From: Pseudomonadota bacterium
GTDB taxonomy: Bacteria > Pseudomonadota > Gammaproteobacteria > Acidithiobacillales > Acidithiobacillaceae
Length of the DNA: 5,921 bases
NCBI GenBank assembly: GCA_021839095.1
Contig: JAKCBU010000079.1
Coordinates: 1 to 5,921 of the forward strand
Direction: 5' to 3'
Made by a program: the position numbers and the translations under genes. The notes beneath the pieces were generated by a model, which did no database searches, was not told the DNA's origin, and was given only the letters and a program-made list of their open reading frames with translations. Of the stretch, positions 1 to 5,808 are shown piece by piece; the stretch's first letter is position 1; the number at the start of each line of letters is the position of its first letter.

Positions 1-257
1 TCCGCCAAATCCTGCCGCTTGGACTCCACGAGATCGCCGCCAGCATCCATCAATCGCGCCGTCTTCTCCTGAATTTCATCGATGAGTACCGCAATCCGCT
101 CCTCGGCCAGCGTCTCCATACTGCGCAAACGATCCCGTCCCTTATCCATGGCGCGGCGCAACTCCTGACGAGTTTCCGCACCACTGGCCGGAGCCAGCAA
201 CAGGGCGCCCACCGCGCCCACCAGCACGCCGATAACAAAGCCTTCTGCGTTCCTCAT
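1..257 (-). CDS. YtxH-like small membrane protein (3' end outside window)
   Basis: The first 85 residues are visible; the gene runs off the left edge. The N-terminus MRNAEGFVIGVLVGAVGALL, followed by LAPASGAETRQEL, has the YtxH/GvpP-like pattern: a Gly/Ala-rich single membrane segment (about residues 6-23), an 'LAP.SG.ETR' exit motif, then a charged helical tail (about 30-85, rich in Glu, Arg and Lys) likely to form a coiled coil. Such proteins are small inner-membrane proteins, often linked to stress or envelope functions, with no established reaction. The start is well supported: GGAGG at 265-269 lies 7 nt before the ATG at 257. It is 57 nt downstream of the DUF948-like gene on the same strand, so the two probably form one transcript. 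Family assignment rests on the N-terminal pattern only. Confidence 0.75.
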   Translation of the reverse strand, partial: MRNAEGFVIGVLVGAVGALLLAPASGAETRQELRRAMDKGRDRLRSMETLAEERIAVLIDEIQEKTARLMDAGGDLVESKRQDLA

Positions 258-314
258 TGTGATGCCTCCTCACCTGAAAAATACCTGATCGAAACAGGGC
301 AAGCGACGCCCCCT

Positions 315-668
315 TTAACGCCTCCGCGAAAAGTAACGCCAGCCCGCGCGCAGCGCGCGGTACCATAGTCCGAGTTCATGGACCGGTTGCACGAGGGTGT
401 CCGTCGTTTCCATGATCTCCTGACTGAGGTATTTGAGCGTCGAATCCACTCGGCCCATCTGCCTGCGACCCGTCTCTGTGATGTGTTTGATGTCCGCCAA
501 CGCCGTCTTGATATCGAAGATCAACGGTCCGGCTTCCTGCTCGGCCCTGGCCAACAGTCTTTCCAGCCGCAAATAAGTCCGTATCAGCACTGCGGCCGTC
601 ACCGCCATGATCAACAGGATTATGATCATAACGATGGCAATGATGGTCACTCCTGTGCCAATGCTCAT
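315..668 (-). CDS. Single-pass membrane protein, DUF948-like, 117 aa
   Basis: This encodes a 117-aa protein with one strongly hydrophobic N-terminal segment (about residues 8-29, rich in Ile, Val and Met). An amphipathic, charged helical region (about 31-95) follows, then a basic C-terminus ending in RYFSRRR. This layout (short N-terminus, one membrane anchor, then long helix) resembles DUF948 proteins, which often sit beside ytxH genes, as here. No catalytic motif is visible. I chose the ATG at 668 because the purine-rich GGGGAAAAGG directly precedes it and the residues from there start the hydrophobic anchor; the frame stays open 29 codons further upstream, but that part is Gly/Arg-rich and not protein-like for this family. 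A candidate promoter lies at 785-814. The function is unknown; a role in envelope organisation is only inference. Confidence 0.75.
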   Translation of the reverse strand: MSIGTGVTIIAIVMIIILLIMAVTAAVLIRTYLRLERLLARAEQEAGPLIFDIKTALADIKHITETGRRQMGRVDSTLKYLSQEIMETTDTLVQPVHELGLWYRALRAGWRYFSRRR

Positions 669-784
669 CCTTTTCCCCGTCGCTCCCGCGCCTCGAAAAC
701 GCGGCCTTTCACCCGCTGAAACACCGCCGCAGCGGTCATCAGCCGCCGCAAGCATGGTGGTGTCCCACCCCTAAAGCCCCCGCC

Positions 785-814
785 AGTATAAGCCGTATCC
801 ATCGGCCGGGTAAA
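785..814 (-). promoter_or_regulatory. Candidate sigma70 promoter for the DUF948-like/ytxH pair
   Basis: Read on the minus strand, TTTACC (809-814, 4 of 6 to the -35 consensus) is followed after 18 nt by TATACT (785-790, 5 of 6 to the -10 consensus). The predicted start of transcription is near 778, about 110 nt before the ATG at 668. It sits in the 189-nt gap between the PAP2 gene and the DUF948-like gene, in which I see no gene. Found by eye, not scored. Confidence 0.4.
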
Positions 815-857
815 ATCGCCGCGGCCTGCCGCAACCGTCCACCGGCTCCGCCTCGTC

Positions 858-1607
858 TCATCCGGCCAATACCGACCCCAGCACCGCCAAACCGGCAATA
901 CCCAGCGATCCCAACGCCACTCGGCTCCAGATCCGCTCCGCGCCGACCAGCGCGCGTGGCGGATGCCGACGGCGATAGCCCCGCCAGGCCGCTCCGAGCA
1001 GACCCAGCCATAAGCCGGACAACAACCCGGCCCCCAGCACATCGCCCGGCCACTGCGCCCCGAGCGCCAAACGACTCCAGGAAATGGCCGCCACCAGCGC
1101 CACCAGCGCGCTCACCAAGGACACACGCAGACTCCGGCGAACCCCATTCGGCGCAAGGATATACAGAGCCAGCAGGCCATAGACGAGGAAGCTGAGGCTC
1201 ACATGCGCGCTGGGGAACGCCGGCGAAAGCGCATCCACCGCCGTCGCCGGCCGGGCACGATCCGTCGCCGCCTTCACCAGTTGGACGAGTATGGTCAACA
1301 CCGTCGTGCCCCACATCAACAGAACCCCTTCGAAAAAACGCCGCGCCGCGAAGCAGGCCGCAGTCAGCAACGCCACCAGCCAGGGTAAAAACCCCGGCCC
1401 CCCGAGCCGGGTCACCCCGGCCCAGAAGGGCTGCCAGGCCGGGTCGCGGGACTGCATGATCTCCGCCTCCCAGCGCGCATCCAGCAACGCCATACGGCGC
1501 CAGAGCATGCTCGCCAGGACATCGCCCACATAAAGCCAGAGTAGCGCCGCCAGCCCCAAGCCGAACAGCAACAAAGCCAACAATTCCCAGCGCTGAGGGC
1601 CTCGCAT
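858..1607 (-). CDS. PAP2-superfamily membrane phosphatase-like protein, nucleophile His replaced by Gln
   Basis: A 249-aa polytopic membrane protein of the PAP2 (type 2 phosphatidic acid phosphatase) superfamily, with several hydrophobic segments (for example about 9-27, 72-88, 96-111, 137-152, 164-176, 190-207 and 232-248). The three family motifs are present in order: KAATDRARP (Lys112 to Pro120), PSAH (132-135) and SRLALGAQWPGD (178-189). In the third motif the consensus is SRxxxxxHxxxD, where the His is the phospho-acceptor; here that residue is Gln185, codon at 1053-1055. His135, Arg179 and Asp189 are kept. Family members dephosphorylate phosphatidic acid, phosphatidylglycerophosphate or undecaprenyl pyrophosphate at the membrane; this one may be inactive or changed in role. 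It starts 3 nt after dgkA ends, with no clear ribosome binding site, which suggests translational coupling. The substrate cannot be told from sequence. Confidence 0.88.
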   Translation of the reverse strand: MRGPQRWELLALLLFGLGLAALLWLYVGDVLASMLWRRMALLDARWEAEIMQSRDPAWQPFWAGVTRLGGPGFLPWLVALLTAACFAARRFFEGVLLMWGTTVLTILVQLVKAATDRARPATAVDALSPAFPSAHVSLSFLVYGLLALYILAPNGVRRSLRVSLVSALVALVAAISWSRLALGAQWPGDVLGAGLLSGLWLGLLGAAWRGYRRRHPPRALVGAERIWSRVALGSLGIAGLAVLGSVLAG

Positions 1608-1610
1608 CGG

Positions 1611-1976
1611 TCAGAGACCCGCACACCAGCGTTGCCACAACAATAACGCAACCCACAGTACCGCAGCGATACTCAACACCAGCACTGCCGCCGCACCGCA
1701 ATCCTTCGCCCGCGCCACCAAGGGGTGATACTCCGGACTCACCAGATCAGCAAGAGATTCCACGGCGCTGTTGAGCAGTTCCGCCGCCAGCACCGCAGCC
1801 ATGAGCAAAATACCTACGCCCCACCAGATCAGCGGCGGCCGGAGCCAGTACAGAAGCGCCACTCCGGCCGCTACCGCCAGCAATTCCGTCCGAAAACTCG
1901 CTTCCTCACGGGCAGCGGCCCACAATCCACGCCCTGCAAAGAGAGCACGCCGCCAGAGTGGACTGTTTTTTTTCAC
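1611..1976 (-). CDS. dgkA: Diacylglycerol kinase, DgkA type
   Basis: A 121-aa integral membrane kinase that phosphorylates diacylglycerol with ATP to give phosphatidic acid; in Gram-negatives it recycles diacylglycerol left by membrane-derived oligosaccharide or lipopolysaccharide modification. The length matches E. coli DgkA. Signatures are clear: EEASFRTE (24-31), ELLNSAVE (66-73; Glu73 corresponds to the catalytic Glu76 of E. coli and Asn69 to Asn72), and [12 protein letters not shown] (88-99). Three hydrophobic helices are visible (about 32-48, 51-70 and 94-114). The start is GTG at 1974-1976, overlapping the radC stop as GTGA; the run of six G residues just upstream, inside the end of radC, can serve as ribosome binding site. 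A run of eight A residues covers codons 2-4. The PAP2 gene follows 3 nt after the stop. Confidence 0.95.
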   Translation of the reverse strand: MKKNSPLWRRALFAGRGLWAAAREEASFRTELLAVAAGVALLYWLRPPLIWWGVGILLMAAVLAAELLNSAVESLADLVSPEYHPLVARAKDCGAAAVLVLSIAAVLWVALLLWQRWCAGL

Positions 1977-2647
1977 CAGCCCCCCTGTTCACGCAAGGAC
2001 AGGGGCTCACCATCGCCCACGATGAAATGATCGAGCAAGCGCAGGTCCACCAGTTGCATCGCTTGGTCCAGGCGACGGGTAAGGGAAAGATCGGCAGCGC
2101 TGGGCTCTGCCACGCCGGAGGGATGGTTGTGCGCCACGATGAGCGCCGCCGCATTCAGTTCCAGGGCCCGTTTCAGCACCTCGCGGATATGCACCGTGGC
2201 GCCATCGATGGTCCCCAAAAACATCTCCTCGAAGCGCAGCACCCGGTGGCGGTTGTCCAGAAAGATCACGGCGAAAATCTCGCGGCAGCGATCGCGCAAA
2301 GTGGCGGACAGGTATTGTCGCACCCGCTGCGGCGAATCCAGGCCGTCACCCCGCTGCCATGCTTCCGCGAGATGGCGCTTGCTCATTTCCAATACCGCCT
2401 GCAACTGCGCATATTTGGCATCTCCCAGCCCCTTATGAGCACAAAAATCATGGTGCGGCGCCGTGAGTAGCGCGCGCAGACTACCGAAGCTCTGCAACAA
2501 CTCCCGCGCCAAATCCACGGCACTCTTGCCCGCCACACCCACCCGCAGAAAAATCGCCAGCAACTCCGCATCCGACAGCGTCGTGGCCCCCTTGTGCAAC
2601 AACCGCTCCCGCGGACGCTCATCCTCCGGCCAATCCGTGATAGCCAT
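1973..2647 (-). CDS. radC: RadC family protein (JAB/MPN metallo-domain)
   Basis: A 224-aa full-length RadC protein. The N-terminal part (about 1-95) has the [11 protein letters not shown] segment and a helix-hairpin-helix-like region with [11 protein letters not shown]. The C-terminal JAB1/MPN+ domain (about 102-224) carries the metal-binding signature AHNHPSG with His173 and His175, then Asp186, plus the [17 protein letters not shown] segment (141-157). Despite the name, a direct DNA repair role for RadC is doubtful; its biochemical activity is unsettled. The start is secure: GGAGG at 2654-2658 lies 6 nt before the ATG. It diverges from coaBC with 32 bp between the start codons, so any shared promoter must overlap the coding ends. 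Its stop overlaps the dgkA start. Confidence 0.95.
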   Translation of the reverse strand: MAITDWPEDERPRERLLHKGATTLSDAELLAIFLRVGVAGKSAVDLARELLQSFGSLRALLTAPHHDFCAHKGLGDAKYAQLQAVLEMSKRHLAEAWQRGDGLDSPQRVRQYLSATLRDRCREIFAVIFLDNRHRVLRFEEMFLGTIDGATVHIREVLKRALELNAAALIVAHNHPSGVAEPSAADLSLTRRLDQAMQLVDLRLLDHFIVGDGEPLSLREQGGW

Positions 2648-2670
2648 GCGCTCCCTCCTTCCTTTACACT

Positions 2671-2674
2671 AGGA
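2671..2674 (+). promoter_or_regulatory. Ribosome binding site deciding the coaBC start
   Basis: AGGA lies 5 nt before the ATG at 2680 but only 2 nt before the in-frame GTG at 2677. This spacing favours ATG 2680 as the start. The site is within the 32-bp gap to radC. Confidence 0.55.
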
Positions 2675-2679
2675 ATGTG

Positions 2680-3936
2680 ATGATAGAAAGCGTATTCAAC
2701 ACGACAGAGCCCCTTGCTGGCAAACGGATTCTTTTGGGGGTGGGGGGCAGCATCGCCGCCTATAAGAGCCCGGAGATCGTCCGCGCCCTGCGCCAGAGCG
2801 GTGTCGAGGTGCGGGTGGTCATGACCCGGGCAGCCGCCCAGTTTGTAACCCCGCTGACTTTGCAAGCGCTCAGTGGTGCCCCCGTGCGTAGCGACCTTTT
2901 TGCCGCCGCCGAGGAAGCGGCCATGGATCACATCCGTCTGGCGCGCTGGGCCGATGCCCTTCTGCTCGCCCCCATCTCCGCCGATGGCATGGCCCGTCTC
3001 GCCCAGGGTTTGGCCGACGACCTGCTCGGCACCCTGGTTCTCGCCAGTCGTGCGCCCCTGTTCATCGCTCCCGCCATGAACAGCGCCATGTGGGCACACC
3101 CGGCCACTCAGCGCAACATCACACAGTTGCAGAGCGATGGCGTCCACTTTCTCGGCCCCGACTGCGGCGGCCTCGCGTGCGGAGAGACCGGCACCGGACG
3201 GCTGCTCGAACCAGAGCGACTGGTGGGCGAACTGCGGAGCGCCCTGGCGGAGAAAACCTTGCGTGGACAGCGTGTCCTCGTCACCGCTGGTCCCACCTGG
3301 GAGGCCATCGATCCGGCACGCGGCCTCAGCAATCACGCCAGCGGCCGCCAAGGCTTCGCGCTCGCCCAGGCCTGCGCCGAGGCCGGAGCGGAAGTGCTGC
3401 TCGTTACCGGGCCGACGCACGAACACACGCCGCCGGGAGTGCTTCGTCAGGACGTCATCTCCGCTGAAGAGATGCTTGCCGCCTGCCTGCGGGCACTGGA
3501 CCCACCCGTCGATATTTTCATCGCCAACGCCGCCGTGGCGGACCACCGGCCGAGTCACTACAGCGCCGAAAAGCTTGGCAAGACCGAGATTCCCAATCCG
3601 CTGCCTCTGAGTCTCAATCCCGACATTGTCGCCACGGTCCACCAGGATCCCCGCCGACCACGCTGGATTGTCGCTTTTGCTGCCGCCACCCAGGACCATT
3701 TGGCCATGGCCAGCGCCAAAGCGCGACGCAAAGGGGCCGATGTCATCGTCGCCAACGACATATCCCGCAACGATATGGGGATGGGGGCAGTGGACAATGC
3801 CTGCAGCATTCTACAGGGAGAGCGTGTGCTGCACATTCCCCGCTGCAGCAAGATCGACCTCGCGCGCCACCTGTTGCGTCACCTCAGCGCCTTATTTTCT
3901 CACCCCGGTACGGAGTCCGAAGACCTTCATGAATGA
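2680..3936 (+). CDS. coaBC: Bifunctional phosphopantothenoylcysteine decarboxylase / phosphopantothenate-cysteine ligase
   Basis: This cytoplasmic enzyme (418 aa) performs two successive steps of coenzyme A synthesis: CTP-dependent joining of 4'-phosphopantothenate to cysteine (CoaB) and FMN-dependent decarboxylation to 4'-phosphopantetheine (CoaC). The N-terminal flavoprotein domain (about 14-190) shows [11 protein letters not shown] (20-30), catalytic His84 in [10 protein letters not shown], the APAMN motif (130-134) and Cys167 in [10 protein letters not shown]. The CoaB domain (about 195-405) shows [17 protein letters not shown] (202-218), NAAVADHRP (283-291), LNPDIVATV and VANDISRND. Two deviations stand out: KLGK at 298-301 where many homologues have KIKK, and AFAAAT at 332-337 where GFAAET is usual. 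ATG 2680 is chosen over GTG 2677 because of ribosome binding site spacing. The last 8 nt overlap dut, so the two are probably translated from one message. Confidence 0.96.
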   Translation: MIESVFNTTEPLAGKRILLGVGGSIAAYKSPEIVRALRQSGVEVRVVMTRAAAQFVTPLTLQALSGAPVRSDLFAAAEEAAMDHIRLARWADALLLAPISADGMARLAQGLADDLLGTLVLASRAPLFIAPAMNSAMWAHPATQRNITQLQSDGVHFLGPDCGGLACGETGTGRLLEPERLVGELRSALAEKTLRGQRVLVTAGPTWEAIDPARGLSNHASGRQGFALAQACAEAGAEVLLVTGPTHEHTPPGVLRQDVISAEEMLAACLRALDPPVDIFIANAAVADHRPSHYSAEKLGKTEIPNPLPLSLNPDIVATVHQDPRRPRWIVAFAAATQDHLAMASAKARRKGADVIVANDISRNDMGMGAVDNACSILQGERVLHIPRCSKIDLARHLLRHLSALFSHPGTESEDLHE

Positions 3937-4381
3937 TCTGCGAGTGCGCATTCTCGATCCACGCATCGGCCAGGAATGGCCCCTCCCCCATTATGCCAGC
4001 GCCGACGCCGCCGGTATGGACCTGCGCGCTTGCCTGGAAACGCCTTTACAACTGGCGCCGGGACAGGCGGAGCTCGTCTCCGCCGGTTTTGCCATGCACA
4101 TTGGCGACCCTCGGGTTACCGCGCTTTTGCTGCCGCGTTCCGGTCTTGGTCATCGTGGCCTGGTCCTCGGTAATCTGGTAGGTCTCATTGATGCCGACTA
4201 CCAGGGACCCCTTAAGATTTCTCTGTGGAATCGTGGGTCAGCGGACATCCTTATCGAGCCTGGAGAGCGCGTAGCGCAGATGATCCTGGTCCCCGTCCTC
4301 CGTCCAAGCATTACCGTCGTGAGCGAATTCGCCGCCTCTGAACGCGGTGCCGACGGTTTCGGCAGCACGGGCCGGCAGTAA
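3929..4381 (+). CDS. dut: Deoxyuridine 5'-triphosphate nucleotidohydrolase (dUTPase)
   Basis: A 150-aa homotrimeric-type dUTPase that hydrolyses dUTP to dUMP and pyrophosphate, keeping uracil out of DNA and supplying the thymidylate precursor. All five motifs are visible: [10 protein letters not shown] (25-34), PRSGLGHRG (69-77), GLIDADYQG (85-93, with Asp90 as the catalytic aspartate), [10 protein letters not shown] (111-120) and the C-terminal lid [10 protein letters not shown] (141-150). The closest match I know is the E. coli enzyme, from which it differs by one residue missing after RSGLGH. The ATG at 3929 lies inside the last codons of coaBC; the coaBC-dut pairing is common in proteobacteria. 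A strong ribosome binding site is not seen (GGAG at 3912-3915 is somewhat far), which fits translational coupling. The gene converges with the amidotransferase gene. Confidence 0.97.
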   Translation: MNDLRVRILDPRIGQEWPLPHYASADAAGMDLRACLETPLQLAPGQAELVSAGFAMHIGDPRVTALLLPRSGLGHRGLVLGNLVGLIDADYQGPLKISLWNRGSADILIEPGERVAQMILVPVLRPSITVVSEFAASERGADGFGSTGRQ

Positions 4382-4419
4382 GCGCCTCCTCCTTATGCAA
4401 GACAACCACGGCTAACGCG

Positions 4420-4479
4420 AAAAAAACGGCCCGCGATTAGGCAAAAGCGGGGATCCCGCCCAAAGCGGCGGGCGGATCC
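4420..4479 (-). terminator. Terminator region for the glutamine amidotransferase gene
   Basis: Five nucleotides past the amidotransferase stop there is a stem of GGATCC plus GCCC (4451-4461, with one bulged C) pairing with GGGC plus GGATCC (4470-4479), loop about 8 nt. On the minus strand CCGC and TTTT (4443-4446) follow. A second, mutually exclusive 5-bp stem (4430-4434 with 4447-4451) is followed by CCG and seven T (4420-4426). No T run follows on the plus strand, so this is not a typical intrinsic terminator for dut. Confidence 0.5.
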
Positions 4480-4483
4480 ACCG

Positions 4484-5197
4484 TCAGGCTATCTTCAGGA
4501 TCCACGGGGTGTAAATCAGTCGGGCCCACCGAGCCAACGCAACACATCGCTCCCCCACCCCATCCAAGATCACCTGCGCGCTCTGAACCCCATCCGCCTC
4601 GGAAAGGAGATCTGCATGCATCACCTCGACCCATACCCGCACGGCACGCTCAGTCACCTCCGGATGCCATTGCAGCGCCAGACAATGATCACCGACAGAA
4701 AACATCTGATGCGCGCAGATCTCACTAGAAAGCAGGGGCACGGCCCCTTCTGGCAGGGTGAACGTTTCGCCATGCCAATGAAAGCCTTCAAACCTTTCTG
4801 GAAGATCGTCCAGCCAATGGCCATCGACTGACGCGGTCGTCTTCGTCACCGGCCACCATCCGATCTCCGGTCCGGATGGATTGACGCACACCTCCCCTCC
4901 AAGCGCTTTTGCAATGAGCTGGGCGCCCAGGCAATGCCCTATTGTGGGAATACCCGCCAAAACACAGTCACGGATGAACGAACGCTCCGTCCGGAGCCAC
5001 GGGTATCGGTCGTCCTGATTGGCGCTCATGGGCCCGCCCATGATCACCAGGCCCCCATACCCTCGCATCGACGGAGGAGGCACCTCACCGAGATCCAACC
5101 GGACGGTGGTCGTCCCGTGCCCATGGGAGGCGAGCAAATCCCCAAGCGTTCCGGGAACTTCGGCAAAGTGATGTTGGAATACAAGGACTTCAGCCAT
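4484..5197 (-). CDS. Stand-alone class I glutamine amidotransferase
   Basis: A 237-aa protein with one glutaminase domain of the GMP synthase-like type (COG0518). The oxyanion strand YGGLVIMGGPMSANQD (47-62) leads to the nucleophile elbow GHCLGAQL with Cys89; the triad is completed by His178 and Glu180 in LQWHPEV (176-181). This domain normally frees ammonia from glutamine, or hydrolyses gamma-glutamyl compounds, for a partner or second domain. No synthetase domain is fused, and no obvious partner gene is adjacent, so the substrate is open. The remaining C-terminal tail (about 195-237) is helical-looking. The ATG at 5197 starts the typical MAEVLVFQHH strand, though no Shine-Dalgarno sequence precedes it. 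A good promoter is at 5234-5263 and a terminator at 4420-4479, so it seems to be its own transcription unit, with possible read-through from the regulator gene upstream. Confidence 0.9.
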   Translation of the reverse strand: MAEVLVFQHHFAEVPGTLGDLLASHGHGTTTVRLDLGEVPPPSMRGYGGLVIMGGPMSANQDDRYPWLRTERSFIRDCVLAGIPTIGHCLGAQLIAKALGGEVCVNPSGPEIGWWPVTKTTASVDGHWLDDLPERFEGFHWHGETFTLPEGAVPLLSSEICAHQMFSVGDHCLALQWHPEVTERAVRVWVEVMHADLLSEADGVQSAQVILDGVGERCVALARWARLIYTPWILKIA

Positions 5198-5233
5198 AGG
5201 TACTGCGCCCGGGAACGCGAAGGAAAGGGCATA

Positions 5234-5263
5234 ATCATACCATGCTTCAAAATAACGTGTCAG
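5234..5263 (-). promoter_or_regulatory. Candidate sigma70 promoter for the amidotransferase gene
   Basis: On the minus strand, CTGACA (5258-5263, 5 of 6 to the -35 consensus) is followed after 18 nt by TATGAT (5234-5239, 5 of 6 to the -10 consensus), which is preceded by TGG, an extended -10 element. The predicted transcript start is near 5227, giving about a 30-nt leader. The -35 lies within the last codons of the Rrf2 regulator gene. Found by eye. Confidence 0.55.
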
Positions 5264-5651
5264 CCATCCCTCCGATGGTCTGCCGCTTCAGAAACTCCAT
5301 TCCATCCCTTGCAAGCCCACCCCATGGACAGCGATTGCAGACTGTCACGTGCGCGCATGCCTTCATCTTGAGCACGCAGTCTCTACGGGTCAGCCGGTCA
5401 TCCACGATCTCAATCACCTCGAAAAGGCTCATCCGCTCGGCTCCGGGATACATGGAAAAGCCGCCGCCACGTCCCTTCGCGGCATGGAGAACACCCCGCT
5501 TGACCAGTCTACGCAGCACACTGGTCAATGTGGGCAACGGAACATCAAGATACGCGGCAAGATCACACCCGCGCACGCGCTCCCCCGGAACCTGGGCCGC
5601 CAAATAAATCATCCCGCGTATCGCGCACCCCGTATCTCTATTTAATAACAT
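5247..5651 (-). CDS. Rrf2-family transcriptional regulator with cysteine cluster
   Basis: A 134-aa Rrf2-family DNA-binding protein (family of IscR, NsrR, CymR). The N-terminal winged helix-turn-helix covers about 1-80: DTGCAIRGMIYLAAQ (6-20), recognition helix region LPTLTSVLRRLVKRGVL (39-55), wing AKGRGGGFSM (58-67). A cysteine group follows: Cys92, Cys99, Cys105 and Cys108 (C-x6-C-x5-C-x2-C). The first three match in order the Fe-S ligands of IscR/NsrR, with spacing one residue wider between the first two; a Fe-S sensing role is therefore likely but not shown, and which signal (iron, Fe-S state, nitric oxide, redox) cannot be told. The start at 5651 is chosen because AGGA lies 6 nt upstream and the N-terminus then matches the family; 24 upstream in-frame codons are excluded. 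A perfect palindrome at 5662-5676 suggests autoregulation. It lies between ctaB and the amidotransferase gene, all on one strand. Confidence 0.9.
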   Translation of the reverse strand: MLLNRDTGCAIRGMIYLAAQVPGERVRGCDLAAYLDVPLPTLTSVLRRLVKRGVLHAAKGRGGGFSMYPGAERMSLFEVIEIVDDRLTRRDCVLKMKACAHVTVCNRCPWGGLARDGMEFLKRQTIGGMADTLF

Positions 5652-5657
5652 ATAAAA

Positions 5658-5661
5658 TCCT
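5658..5661 (-). promoter_or_regulatory. Ribosome binding site of the Rrf2 regulator gene
   Basis: AGGA on the minus strand, 6 nt before the ATG at 5651. It supports the 134-aa start over the ATG at 5723 and directly abuts the palindrome at 5662-5676. Confidence 0.6.
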
Positions 5662-5676
5662 GATAAATGCTTTATC
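5662..5676. promoter_or_regulatory. Perfect palindrome, candidate operator of the Rrf2 regulator
   Basis: GATAAATGCTTTATC has 6-bp perfect arms around a 3-bp centre. It lies 10 nt before the regulator start codon, in an AT-rich island within GC-rich surroundings. Rrf2 proteins bind as dimers to inverted repeats and often control their own genes, so an autoregulatory operator is a reasonable inference. It does not obviously fit the IscR or NsrR consensus sites. I could not find a convincing sigma70 promoter around it. Confidence 0.45.
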
Positions 5677-5763
5677 CTATGATGCGCAAGGCCCATGCGC
5701 GCCTCCAACGGCACACCGCTCATGTCTCATTATGCAGGGGTGAGGGGGTCTACCATGGCGAAG

Positions 5764-5793
5764 ACTGGAAGGACATACGCCGTCCCTTCCGGT
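5764..5793 (-). terminator. Hairpin after ctaB, possible transcript end
   Basis: An inverted repeat with GGAAGGAC (5767-5774) and GTCCCTTCC (5782-5790) forms an 8-bp stem with one bulged base and a 7-nt loop, extended by AC/GT after a mismatch. It starts 15 nt past the ctaB stop. No T run follows on the minus strand, so it may be a 3'-end stabilising or weak termination structure rather than a standard intrinsic terminator. Confidence 0.35.
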
Positions 5794-5808
5794 ATTGCCT
5801 CCGCGCTC

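Noticed and set aside
669..755. N-terminal extension (29 codons) of the DUF948-like gene
   Set aside because: It is Gly/Arg-rich, precedes a purine-rich ribosome binding site, and would put a poorly hydrophobic leader before the membrane anchor.
755..768. Short inverted repeat GGTGG/CCACC
   Set aside because: 5-bp arms with a 4-nt loop in GC-rich DNA; expected by chance and no T run nearby.
811..832. Possible terminator for the PAP2 gene: short GC stem at 821-832 followed by TTTTA on the minus strand
   Set aside because: Only 4-5 base pairs with a loop of 2-4 nt and a 5-nt gap before a short T run; too weak to annotate.
739..1701. Minus-strand open frame of 320 codons over the PAP2 and dgkA genes
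   Set aside because: It is another frame of the same strand as two recognised genes; the translation is Gly/Arg/Cys-rich and low in protein-like character.
2383..3699. Long minus-strand open frame (438 codons) across radC and coaBC
   Set aside because: It is antisense to the clear coaBC gene and in the wrong frame of radC; its Gly/Gln/Asp-rich translation fits no family and comes from the high GC content.
4934..5371. Plus-strand open frame of 145 codons
   Set aside because: It is antisense to the amidotransferase and Rrf2 genes, with no recognisable motif or ribosome binding site.
5652..5723. N-terminal extension (24 codons) of the Rrf2 gene
   Set aside because: The family start fits the ATG at 5651 with AGGA 6 nt upstream, and the extension covers the palindrome.
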